A DNA stretch of 64,000 nucleotides from Rhododendron vialii (lineage: Eukaryota > Streptophyta > Magnoliopsida > Ericales > Ericaceae): NCBI RefSeq assembly GCF_030253575.1, contig NC_080559.1:35191001-35255000 (forward strand). Direction: 5' to 3'. This document shows, piece after piece, positions 38,639 through 50,133 of this stretch. The stretch's first letter is position 1; each line of letters starts with the position of its first letter. The position numbers were made by a program, and so were the translations under genes. Under the pieces are notes generated by a model. That model worked only from the letters and a program-made list of their open reading frames with translations, made no database searches and was not told where the DNA came from.

Positions 38639-40945
38639 GTTCTACGTGACAAGCGGTTGTTCGGGAAGCTTAGTAAATGTGCATTCTGGTTGGATCGTGT
38701 GGAATTCTTGGGGCACGTAATCTCTTCTGATGGAGTTTGTGTGGATCCTAAGAAGATTGAGGCGGTGGTGAATTGGGAAAGTCCTAAAAATGTTTCAGAG
38801 ATTCGAAGTTTCCTTGGCTTGGCAGGTTATTATCGAAAGTTTATTCAGGGCTTTTCTGCCATTGCTTTGCCAATGACAAAATTGACTAGAAAGGATGTCA
38901 AGTTCTTGTGGTCTGATGAGTGTGAGAGCAGTTTCCTTGAGTTGAAGAAACGGTTAGTATCAGCACCGGTTTTAACGATTCCGGTTGGTACGAATGACTT
39001 TGTAGTCTACACCGATGCTTCATTACAGGGTTTGGGTTGCGTTTTGATGCAGCGGGGTAAGGTTATTGCCTATGCGTCGAGACAGTTAAAAACTCACGAA
39101 CACAATTATCCTACTCATGACTTGGAGTTAGCAGCTGTGGTATTCGCTCTCAAATTATGGAGGCATTATTTGTATGGAGTATCGTGTGAGATCTATAGTG
39201 ATCATCAAAGTCTACGATATTTATTCACGCAGAAGGAATTGAATTTGAGGCAACGGCGATGGATGGAGTTAATAAAGGACTATGACTGTTCAATTCATTA
39301 TCATCCAGGAAAGGCAAACGTGGTGGCTGATGCGTTAAGTCGAAAGACAACAGGAAGGTTGACTTGTATACAGTGTTCAAGAGTTTCTGTATTTACTGAG
39401 TTGAAACAGATGGGGGTGGAGTTTTTATTGGGGAGCAATGGAGCTTTGTTGGCACGTTTTAGTGTTCGACCTTTATTTGTTGATCGGATCAGAGATGGGC
39501 AGTGGCAAGATCCTGATTTCCAAGAATTCAGACGGCGTGTAATGAAGGGGAAAATGCCGGAGTTCAGTATTCGGGATGATGGTATGATTATGTATGGTAA
39601 GAGAATGTGTTTGCCAAATGACATGGTTTTAAAGAAGGAAATTTTAGATGAAGCTCATTGTTCTGCGTATGCTATGCATCCGGGGAGTACTAAATTGTAT
39701 CGTGATTTGAGAGAATATTTTTGGTGGAGTGGTATGAAAAGAGAGATTGCGGAGTATGTAGCCGGTTGTGAAACTTGTCAACGAGTGAAGGCGGAACACC
39801 AGAGACCAGCGGGTTTGTTGCAGAATCTTCCAATACCGGAGTGGAAATGGGATCATGTGACGATGGATTTTGTGATAGGTTTGCCGCGTTCAAAAGGGGG
39901 GTACGATTCTATTTGGGTTATCGTTGATCGATTGACAAAGTCGGCTCACTTCTTACCGGTTAAAACTACGTACACCACGGATAAGTATGCTAAGTTATAT
40001 GTCGATGAGATTGTCAGATTGCATGGGGCGCCTATGTCTATCGTTAGCGACAGGGATCCGAAGTTCACTTCTAGATTCTGGAATAGTTTGCAGCGGGCTA
40101 TGGGAACCTCTTTGAAGTTCAGTACCGCTTTTCATCCACAGACAGATGGTCAGTCGGAGCGGACTATACAAATATTAGAGGATATGCTGAGAGCTAGTGT
40201 TCTAGATTTTGGTGGCGGGTGGGACGAGAATCTATCGTTAGCAGAGTTTGCTTATAACAACAGTTATCAAAGTAGTATCGGGATGCCACCGTACGAGGCG
40301 TTATATGGCAGAAAATGTAGAACACCGATTTGTTGGGAGGATGTAGGTGAAAGAAGTATGTTGGCTCGAGAGTTGGAACAACAAGCTGCCGAGGATCCAA
40401 CGTTGGTTCCAGAACTAATACAGCAAACAATTGACAGGGTAAAATTGGTTAGAGAACGTCTGAAAGTGGCACAGAGCCGACAAAAAAGCTATGCAGATAA
40501 GCGAAGACGTGAGTTGGAGTTTGCGGTTGGTGACTTTGTATTTATTCGTGTTGCACCGTGGAAAGGGGTTATACGGTTTCAAAAGAAAGGCAAGTTGGCA
40601 CCTCGATACATTGGACCATACGAAATTATTGAGAGAGTGGGAGTTACAGCTTATCGTTTGGCATTGCCAGTTGAGTTGACTCGACTACACGACGTTTTCC
40701 ATGTCTCTATGCTTCGAAAGTTCGTGGGGGATCCGTCACATATTCTGAGTTCAGAACCGTTGGAACTTTGCGAGGATTTGTCCTACGAGGAGACACCTGT
40801 TAAGATTTTAGATCGAAAAGAGCAAGTGTTACGCACTAAAGTGATACCTTATGTGAAAGTTTTGTGGCGGAATCACAAGGTTGAGGAGGCTACATGGGAG
40901 GGTGAGGAATCAATGAAACAAAAGTATCCACATTTGTTTTCGTAA
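38639..40945 (+). pseudogene. Pol 3' portion: RT end, RNase H, integrase, chromodomain
   Basis: This continues the same reading frame as the gag-pol at 9,397. Positions 38,639-40,053 correspond to 11,731-13,145 (offset 26,908), and it then adds the missing end. It encodes the tail of reverse transcriptase, RNase H, the integrase zinc domain, and a full integrase core. Asp, Asp and Glu, at about residues 443, 504 and 540 of the open frame from 38,540, have the canonical 35-residue D-E gap. The integrase C-terminal domain and a chromodomain (motif [17 protein letters not shown] near the end) follow. The chromodomain marks a chromovirus, most like Tekay/Del. The stop is at 40,945. The frame opens at 38,540 in antisense LTR, giving 33 foreign residues; gag, protease and most of reverse transcriptase are absent. 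It has no internal stop. Confidence 0.93.
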
Positions 40946-40974
40946 GGTAAGTAATTTCGGGGACGAAATTTTCT

Positions 40975-40987
40975 AAGAGGGGGAGGG
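40975..40987 (+). other. Polypurine tract of the pol-bearing element
   Basis: AAGAGGGGGAGGG, 30 bp after the pol stop codon and directly before TGTAACATCC. The gap from stop codon to LTR is very short, as is usual for intact elements of this lineage. Confidence 0.85.
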
Positions 40988-41148
40988 TGTAACATCCTTT
41001 TATCTTTGAGGTGCTTTAAAGTTATACTTTAGTAACTTAAAGGACTAAAGTGCAATATTTTTTTAAAACTGTGCATGTGTGCCGTGTGTGTGTGTTTCTT
41101 TTAAAACAAAAAGAAAAAAAAGAGGAAGAAACCCGGTTCTGTTCTAAC

Positions 41149-41185
<37 letters not shown>

Positions 41186-41295
41186 CGGTGGAAAGAAGAG
41201 GAAGAAGAGTGTTTGAAACCTCAATTCAGGAGGTGATTTTCAGTCCCTTTTTCTTAATTTCGTGTATGCTCTGCATTATGATATCTGTTGCTGGA
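40988..41295 (+). repeat. Family C LTR, 5' part, sense
   Basis: The 3' LTR following the pol gene begins TGTAACATCC, unlike the family A LTR in front of gag. About 300 bp remain, including a TG microsatellite and a GA tract (about 41,151-41,180). At about 41,300 it joins an inverted primer site of family B. Confidence 0.75.
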
Positions 41296-42600
41296 CAGAT
41301 TCGTACAGCTCTGATACCAAACTGTCACGCCCCGCCCCGCAAAACGACACCCATTGTGGGCCCGAGTCGGCGCGGCCACGTGGCATTCCCAAACGCCAAC
41401 CAAACAATCACTTAACAAGAGATATTAACTCAGAATAAACCAGCGGAAGACTTAACATTAACATTATAAAAAGAGTCGACGTTAAACCCATAGCTTTACA
41501 TACTTGGCAAACTAAAGTGCAAAACATCCTTTACAAAACGAGTTGATAATATGTACAAAACGATTCACCACCACCGACACAAAAGACAACCCTAAAGCCA
41601 ACCCCAAAACGCCGACCGGTAGTGGACCATCCTACGAACCCCTGCCATCTGGCAATCCAAAAGAAAACCAGGAGTGTGTAAGATATAGAATAAATCCAAT
41701 AAAACTCAACATAAAACCACCAACTGAACAACTACAATTTATGTTCACAACACATGCAGTGACACGTCTGCCACATCCCATGTACCCAAGGTATTGTGTC
41801 CCGCACACCAAGCTCCCATTCACCGTAAATAGAACGGCACGGCCCATGACAAGGTGTGACTCACTCCACAAACCTTATACGGGTACAATCAACATACACC
41901 AATCATGCACGCTAGTAACTAAACCAACCATAGCATGATGCACAACCAACATGTTAACATCTTATTGAAGATATAAGATATCAAACACACTCACCTGTAA
42001 GTCGACCGAAGTATGCCAACTTACGGTTTTGGCACCTCCCGATTACTCAGCTCGTTACCTAACCACACGCTTAACCGTATTAGTAATGAGTTCAACGAAC
42101 GATCAACACGAGAATAATAAGCTCATAAGGAACTAAACAATGGCCAAAGAATAACACACATGAAGTTCAAACATAACAACACTCCCAAAATAACAAAACA
42201 TCCTATAACCAGCCTGTCTTTAAAAGACTGTAGCATTTTATAGGATCAAAGTTGGGTCATGAAACCACCACCATTAGAAAGAAGGCTTCTAGTACATCAA
42301 TCTAGATACAAAATTTGCCCAAATTGGACTCCGAATGACTAAGATATGCTCAATTGAAATTACACGTCTAAAACAGAAACTACAGACCCAGCAGAACAGT
42401 CTGCGATCGAATGCTCATTAAAAATCACACACTTAATCTTTTCCAATATTTCCAACGCCAAAACAACACCAACTGATCAAGGTTTAAGACTCAACAGCAT
42501 CCATAGTCAGTAAGCATATTCAACTATGAGAAAACTGATGAAGAACACAGCTATAAAACCTGTAAAAATTTCAGAATTTTCTAAGTAGTATGGAAAAAGA
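41296..42600 (-). repeat. Family B LTR with primer site, antisense
   Basis: A reversed primer site (about 41,308-41,319) is followed by an LTR end at 41,323. The terminal about 70 bp, including CACGTG, resembles families A and C, but the body is clearly different. Positions 42,235-42,530 match the reverse complement of about 415-690. Confidence 0.75.
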
Positions 42601-42812
42601 TAAAAATCATGAACCGAGCTGCTGTCAGATTCGCGTCTGTGCAGGCAGCACAGACACGTGTTGGAAAAACGGGCATAACTTCTTGCTCGGGTATTGGTTT
42701 TAGGCACCGTTTCTTGATTCCGAAACTAGACTTGTATATCTTTCTGAATCTGTAAAGATTGTGCCTTAGTTTGGTCTGAGCAAATTCAGTTTTGGTTCCG
42801 AAGTTAATAGTT
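42601..42812 (+). repeat. Family B LTR piece, sense
   Basis: This matches about 165-340 in direct orientation although the preceding block is inverted, so a strand switch lies near 42,590. It is joined at about 42,812 to LARD sense sequence through a short TAAT overlap. Confidence 0.65.
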
Positions 42813-45082
42813 TAATATTCTGGGCATAACGCCTAAAGAAATGTTAAGGGGATATGAATACTTCTGTTTAGTTGAAAAGATCAAATACGGTGGAAGTTAA
42901 AAATCTTACAGATAGTGGTTTCGTGTTGCGTTGAGCTTGGTGTATTTGGTTATAACATTACTTATGAAAATTTGAATAAGTAGTGAGTATGTATCTATAT
43001 ACTACTTGCATCTGGTTGTGTATGCGTACATGGCTAGTATGGTATTATGGATGTGGTATGTGGTATATCGTTGAAAAGTTAAAAGCACGTACGGGAGGGT
43101 TTCATATTCTTTGGAAAATGTTAGAAACTACATTTGATAGTCATAGAAAATAAATTCATATTTGGTGTTGGAGATGACCGAAATGAATGTATATGTACAT
43201 GTGAAACATAATGGTTTAGTGTTACGTGAAGATGGTTTTATTGGTTCTATATGAACTAGTATGTGATTGTGGTTATCTTTGGGGAGATAAGTATTGGTGA
43301 GTATTTTTATGTCTTATTCCATGTACAGATGAGTTGGAAAACTTTAATGAGTTAGTTGTCAAATGTAGCGATAAGGAATGAGATGAGAAAATTGGGGTAT
43401 TAGTTGTTGGAGGTGGAGTAGGTAGGGGCGATAGTGTGTTTAATGGTTGAATTTGTGAGTTGGAAATCGCATGTTGGGCGAATGAGATCAAACAGAAGGG
43501 GGAAATCAGCTACAAACGGTAACTGTGAATGTCGGGATGCTACAAGGGTGAGCTATGGTTGGGATTGTTCGGTTAACAAGTTGAAATGATACAAGTCTGG
43601 GGAAATACAAATCAGGTCGGGATTGAATTGTGTTGAGAGAATGGGCAATGCCTATAAGCAGTTGCAGTGGTCAGATGGGAAATGGGATAACTTCGCAGAA
43701 GTGAAACTGGGGCAGAGTGTTGGTGTTATTGAAAACCATTCGGAGAGAATGGAACAGGTATAACTTTATTGTTGTTTGATTTGATAACATGTTCATGCAT
43801 TATGGCTTCGTGTCAAAGTCAGTCCAGTCGACTGGAGTGTCAGTGGTGTTGTGAGGAAATAGACAATGTGTCTATTAAATCACGACATGTCTTGCATATT
43901 GTCATATTCGCATGCCATCAATGATATATATGTTGTGGACTAACCTTGTTTTGAAGGGACATGTTACAACAGAACTGAGTTTGGATTTCTGGAACAGAAT
44001 TCGAGAGTGGCACTGGGTTGACAATGAGACGTGGAACAGTGTTGAAATTTCGGTTGTGATGGAATGATGGAAAGGGCGTTGGGGTTTATGAGGAAATGCA
44101 TAGAGGAAGTAGATTAAGTGAAGCATAGATGATTGTTACGGTCAGATGTGAAATTTTAAGTGATAGTTGAGATACGATGGTAGTAAGTTTTGTGATGAGT
44201 TGAAGGTTAGGAAGATTAGGTGGGTTGTTGATTCGTGTTAGTATGTGTTGGGATGGATCGTATACTAGTATATACAAATTTCTTGAGGTGTTGTTTGTGT
44301 GTGATGGATGTACTTGTTTGGTGTACTTAAGTGATAAAATGGTTAATGGACCATGATCATATAATATGCATATAATATTGTTTCAAGATCAATGTTTGTT
44401 GGTGTATCAAGTAGTGTGATTATGCTAATTGATAGTATGAGGTTAAAACTTAATTTTCCTAGAAAGTTTATACTCATGTTTTGAGAGTGTGTGGTGGTAT
44501 AGGAGTCATGAGAGTTTATTAAGTTGGTGCTGATGTTGAGATTGCGTTATATTGATTTTAACGAGAGTTTGAGAGTTTTGGTTGGAATTTACCCTATTAA
44601 AGGATAAGCTTATAAATTTCCTACGGTGGAATTGTGTGAAATGATGAAAGTGGTTTTGGCATGTAGGTGTGTTGGGTACCGTGTTGTGTGTTAGTTGTTG
44701 TTGAGAGAAGTGATTGATAGGGCTGGTGCGAAGTATGAATTGTCCTTGCTAAGGAAGTTACTGGTGTTGGGATATGTGGAGCTTTGACAAGAGTTGGAGA
44801 TTTGTTTTTGGTGGTGTTATTGAGTTTGAGGTTGGGTGTTGTGTGGTTGCTGAGTAATTTTGAGTGTATGCATGTTTGAGATTATTTTCTTTGAGGTGAG
44901 ATTTCGGTAGAGGTTGGATTTATTCTTTTTGAAGTTTGGTTTTTGTTTACATGTGGATGAGTTGTGTAAGTTGGTGAAGGTGTTTGTTTTGGGGATGGTG
45001 TTGGTAACTTTGTGAGGTTGGTTTTTGTTGACTTTGTGGCGGGTATTATTTCGGGGACGAAATATTCCAAGTGGGGGAGAGT
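42813..45082 (+). mobile_element. LARD internal region, sense, 5' truncated
   Basis: About 2.27 kb of LARD body corresponding to about 4,452-6,731 but with many substitutions, ending in the polypurine tract before 45,083. It is one of the older or separate LARD lineages in the window. No coding potential was found. Confidence 0.82.
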
Positions 45083-47566
45083 TGTAACACCCGTCCCAGG
45101 ATATTTAGGGTTTCGATTTAATTTTGAGGTTTAGGGTTTAATTTGTATTTGTTGGATTCTATGAGGGGCTTTGGTGTGATTTACATGGAGAATTGTTATT
45201 GGTTTGGAGCATAAGTTGAGAGGAGAGGTGACCATATGGGATTTCTTCCTAAGTGACTAAATAGTCATCAGGAGGATATTTCCTCATTCTGCCGACATAG
45301 AGAGAGAGAGAGAGGGGGAGAGAAAGGGAGGAGGAGGTCTCGGCTAAGGGGAGGGAGGAAGGAGAGGTCCGTTTTCGACGATCCAACTCGGTGACAAGTA
45401 AGTTCTTGTACTCTAGAAGTGTAATCTATGTTTAATTTTATATTTGTGTGGTTAGATTCTCAATGGATTGAGTTTTGGAAGGAAATTGACAAAGTTCTTG
45501 GTTTTGGGTCAAATTTCGTGGGTTCTGGTAATCTGCCTTTTGGGGGCCTTTCTGTTAGGAATCAATTTTTGGTGTCTTCATAACTGTAAAAGTACGTTTC
45601 AATACGAAGATTTCGGTACCAAGATCATGCAAAACCAATAATCACACAATTAGTTATGAATTTTTGAATACTGGCTGTTTGCTGGATGTGCGATTTTGTG
45701 CGTGGCTGTCTTCTTTTAACTTTCTGGGCATGATGAACATTTTGGGTGGCTTTGGGTCTTTTACAGGAGCTGCATATTTAAGTTAAGAAGAGATTGGCGT
45801 TGGAATCAAGTAATTTGGTTAAGTATACAATTTTTGGTGAATTTCTAAGGCTGGGTTGGTTGATAGGTGCGAAAATGGTTGCGAAACTGTTTTCTTTGGA
45901 TTGTTGGGTTAATTTCCTCTCGTTTCTGAACCTGGGATTTTAACTGAGCGTAGGGCTTGTAGTGGTGCAACTTTGGGTGTTGGTTTCAATATTTTTGGGT
46001 TTAGGATGAAAGAGTTATGATTTTTCAATCAATTTTACTTATTCCCGTGTAGAATCTGGCAGCAGCGACAGACTTTGGTATAATGGCCATAACTCCTAGC
46101 TCGGGACTCAAAATGACACACCGTTTGTTTTGTTAGAAACTAGACACATAGAGCTTTCCAACGATACATCCCATGCATCATGGGTATGTCCGAGCGATAA
46201 CAGATTTGCATCTAAAGTTGACATAAATTCTGCCTTTGCACCAGTTTTTACTGTTTTGTTGCGTTGGGCTGTTTGGTTGAGATTGTACACTTATGGGTCT
46301 TTATATTTGATATATTTGGGTGTGTTGGAGTACCTTGGAGTATGGAAAAGATGTATGAGGTCTCCCGGATACGTGGGTACTCCCGGACACCTCTAGAGAT
46401 TTTGGTGACTTTGTGTAGTGTTTGCCCATTAGCTAATGTAGAAGGCATGTTATGATTTGTTAGTCTAGCATTTGGTTTAACATTCCTAGATGTTCATATG
46501 CTAATATGGGTTAACTTGTGGCTAGGTAACGAGCCGGTCTTTTAGGAGGTGCCGAAACCGTAAGTTTGGCATACTCCAGTCGAATGAAAGGTGAGTATGT
46601 CTGATATGGTTCTTCTCAATAAGATATTGCTATGGTGGTATGTATATATCTTGCTAATGGTGTTTTAGCTTTCAATATGATTATTGATATGTAAATAATG
46701 CAGTGGAGGTGATTATATATCAATGATATCATGCTAATCGAGGTTTAGCTATTGATATGGATATATGTGATGGAAATTTGTCTACCATGCTATATGTTGT
46801 TTTAGCTAATGGTATGCATGCTTGTTGTATGTTGATTGTACCCGCGAAAGGATTGTGGAGTGAGTCACACCATATCGTGGGCCGTGCCGTCTAATTAACG
46901 GTGAATGGGAGTGTGGTGTGCGGGACACAATTCCTTGGGTACATGGGATGTGGCAGACGTGCCACTGTATGTTGGTGTTTATACATGTGGTTATACGATT
47001 GAGTACTTATGTTGAGTTTCGTGTGATTTACATTCATGCCGTTATTGTTATGTGGTTGTTTATTGAATAATATTGCTATGTTTTGGCAGATGTGGTGGTT
47101 ATAACTAATGTACTCATATGGGTATTGCAGTTATGTTGGTGGTGAATATTCTTATTGATATTCTTTTGGGTATTGTGACATTTTATTGAGCATTTCTATA
47201 TCTCACACACTCTGGCTTTCCTTTTTGGACTGCCAGGTAGCAGGTGGCTTAGAGTGGGTCCACTACTGGTCAACGCCTTGGAGAGTGCTGAGACTCGTGT
47301 TGGGTGATGTCCTTGGTTAGATTGTTGTGTAGCTGATTCGTCTAGAAGTTAACTACATGTTTTGTAATTAATTGGAGAGAGGGATATTTTTTATAACTTG
47401 TGAGTTGAGGTTTTGGCGTTGACTTGGTTGTATTTTAAGTGAGAAGTCTTCCGCTAAGTTGTATTCTGATTGGTTGTAGAGTGTGGTGTGGTCTTTTGTG
47501 TGGAACGCCACGTGGCCGCGCCGACTCGGGCCCACTTTGGGTGTCGTTTGCGGGCGGGGCGTGACA
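45083..47566 (+). repeat. Complete family A LTR (variant 2), 2,484 bp
   Basis: Both edges are present: TGTAACACCC after a polypurine tract, and GTGACA at 47,566. No primer site follows; instead non-repetitive GC-rich sequence begins. This is therefore the true right boundary of the retroelement mosaic, and AACTG at 47,567 is a candidate for a 5 bp target duplication. Confidence 0.9.
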
Positions 47567-47830
47567 AACTGGCTGGGGGACACCATCGGTCGACGAACAG
47601 AGCCGTCGCAAAGGGGACCACGCGGGGCCAAACTCAATGGACGCTTCAAACTGGGAGAGCGAAATGCTAAAAACGATGGAAGAGAGAAAGGCGAGGAGGG
47701 GGAGAGGGAACAAAAATTGGGGGGGCGGGGGGGGGGGCCGCGGGGGCCTCCTCCCCAGCGGCGGCGGCGGCTCAGGAGGGGTTTTTCTTTAGAGAGAGAG
47801 ACACAGAGAGAGAGAGGGAGATATGAATCT
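47567..47830. other. GC-rich flank with poly-G tract
   Basis: This is the first non-retroelement DNA on the right. It has a nearly pure G run at about 47,719-47,746 broken by single C bases, a GGC-type run near 47,758-47,771, and GA repeats near 47,790-47,820. Open frames exist on both strands but none is recognised. Confidence 0.5.
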
Positions 47831-48425
47831 TGAGGGCATTATGTTGAATTGAACACAAGTATCAGAGTGTTCTAGCTATACTACAGTATATTTAACGGAT
47901 TAAGTACTTGAAATTAGGTTAAAATTTTACAAGCTATATTCAATGTCCACGGAGTATATTATTTCAAATAGCGTGGGATATCTAATTAATACCATGTAGA
48001 TTGAGGTATTATTGGTTTCTCTCATTAATATAAGTTTGATGAAGTTACACGTGTTATGGAAATATATGTATCTTAATTATTAATTAAGTCAAGCAAACGG
48101 ATCCTAAGTAAAAATTTGATACCTTCCTCCCCAGTGACAATCTTATGCCTTATTCTTTTTTATTTTCAAAAAAAAATTTTCAAAAAATACTCTCTAGATT
48201 TCCCATACTTTTAATATTTCTCTTTCTATCTCTCGACACATATTACCCCTACTATTTTTCAAAAAAAATTTCAAAACACAAACCTAACAAAGCATTAGAT
48301 TTTAGGATCAAATCACAAAACAAAATATTATAAGTCCCAGCAGTTGTTGTGGAATGTTGTTTTTAACAGAGGGGCTTTTAACTGTATTATTCATATCTAT
48401 TGAAAAAGATATAGAGAAGGGAAAA
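47831..48425. other. AT-rich intergenic DNA, nothing recognised
   Basis: No domain, repeat or RNA gene was recognised in this stretch. Confidence 0.4.
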
Positions 48426-48571
48426 ATTATACTATGCCCCAAGGGCATAGCCACGTGGTGTCCCAGGGCTTTCTGCACCACACATTTCATTGCACCACAC
48501 CCCACACTAAAATGTGTGGTGCAGAAAGCTTCGGGGCACCACGTGGCTATGCCCCAGGGGCATGGAATAAT
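48426..48571. mobile_element. Foldback MITE-like hairpin, 146 bp
   Basis: Two arms of about 60 bp are inverted copies of each other, starting ATTATACTATGCCCCAAGGG on the left and its counterpart ending at 48,571, with a loop of about 22 bp. Each arm also carries its own short palindrome around ATGCCC..GGGCAT. No coding content; the superfamily is not assigned. Confidence 0.75.
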
Positions 48572-49529
48572 CTCTCGTATCTTTTTAGGGGATCTTGGTA
48601 GCAGCATCATCTTTGTTTCCTATCGTTACACAGTAGTCTCGTATTGTGAGGATGACAGCTGGTCTACGCGCCCTGTAATTGTTGTGTCACGTCAAAGTAA
48701 AAACCCAAATCGTAGCTGTATTTTACCGGTTTACAATTAAAAGAAACTCTAAACTGCACATATGTTGTGCATAGATTATGGCGTGGAGTCACTACAGGTC
48801 TTATACAAATGATCTGAATCGTTTACTAGATGTAATATATTTTTTCAAGAGTTTTAGCATAAGATCAGCTCAATCCGATATATATACATGCTCGATAATC
48901 ATCTCACTTTTCATTATGTTGATATCTAAATGAAAATTTAGATATAAGATTGTCAATGGAACCGTCAATAAGGTAGGAAAATAACAAAAAATAATAATAA
49001 TTGTGTTGAAGTGCCTTCAAAGTTATATTTTTTGTCCTATTGATAACCCAACATGATGTTATTAGCGTAACCGATAAAATAAACTTAAATAAAATGGAAT
49101 AATGTAACCAACAAAAAGTAATTCGCTCACGGCCCGGGGAGGTCAAGAAAATTACAAATATTTTATTTACACACCCGTGCAACTGAAGCGTAGTTGTACT
49201 CGCGAGAGTGGGGCAATGTGTCAACTATGTGATCGTGAGGGGTTTTGAGTAATTTCGATAAATCTAAAACCCAAAAAAATAAAGGGCAAAAAAGGGTCTG
49301 GCTGTCGAGAGGAGAACAAACGTGGGCACCAATGGACCAATTCATGGAGACCACCGGCTGATCCGGTCATGACTTGGACTGGTGATACGAGATGTCGACT
49401 AGTGAAGGAAGTTTGACAACCGGCTATAGCCCGTGACGCCGGTGGATTCAGAGTCTGGTCCCACCAACAGCCCCTAATCCTTTCGCTTAGCGTTTGGGGA
49501 AAAATTTCACTGTCGGCTGGGTACAACGT
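48572..49529. other. Intergenic DNA, nothing recognised
   Basis: No convincing gene was found. Positions 48,775-48,900 look loosely like 60,410-60,520 (shared ATGATCTGA and GCTCAA(T/C)CCGATAT words), probably two old copies of one small transposon. Confidence 0.35.
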
Positions 49530-49758
49530 TCCCTCGTTTAGGAAAAAAAATTTAGTGTCTGGTGGGTATTATGTGGTGCTGCTCGGCAAATCCAAGTCAT
49601 CCATTCTGTTTTTGGACGGTTCGGATTTGAAGAGAAAAAAATGAGAGAGAGGGTTACAATCTGAGCCGTCTAAAAGTGTATTAAACGGTCCGAATGTGCC
49701 GGGGTACCATGTGAGATATACCCATTTATCACCAAAAAATTTCTCCTCATTTAGGGAA
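49530..49758. mobile_element. Imperfect foldback element, 229 bp
   Basis: TTCCCTCGTTTAGG at the left mirrors an end reading inward from 49,758, and internal blocks (about 49,605-49,625 and 49,657-49,680) also pair. Just upstream, about 49,490-49,527 is a loose direct repeat of 49,535-49,573. A MITE is likely; no protein is encoded. Confidence 0.55.
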
Positions 49759-49770
49759 AATTGAACTGGA

Positions 49771-50133
49771 CAGCTCCCACATCGAAAGTTTAGATATTGT
49801 GTGTGTGTTTAAATGGTTCATTATGCCTCTCTCTAGTCAGCAATTGCCTATGTTAGTTGGTATGTGGAATTACCCTCTTACCCTCCTTCAAAGTAACCAA
49901 GTCTCGCCCACCCGTTGTGGTTTGGGTGCTTGACCTCTGGTGCAGGCCCCTTGGGCCCTCTGTCGTGGTGCCATTCTTTAGTGACAAGGCTCTTGGGCCT
50001 GCGTATTGGCTCCCACATCGAGAGTTTGGGTATTATGTGTGTGTGTTTAAAGGGTTCATTATGCATCTCCATAGTCAACAATTATTTAGGTGAGTTGGTA
50101 TATGAAATTACCTTATTGCCCTCCTTCAAAAGA
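49771..50133 (+). repeat. Direct repeat pair with snRNA-type promoter box
   Basis: Two about 124 bp units (49,771-49,893 and 50,009-50,133) are about 80 percent alike by eye. Each has TCCCACATCG (49,775-49,784; 50,011-50,020), then a GT run, then TTTAAA at 49,808 or 50,046. The box equals the plant upstream sequence element of snRNA genes. No snRNA sequence follows, and similar boxes occur in small LTR elements. Confidence 0.55.

Noticed and set aside
47435-47713. Minus-strand ORF with a signal-peptide-like start beside the last LTR
   Set aside because: Most of it is antisense LTR sequence, and the hydrophobic start arises from GA-rich DNA read in reverse.
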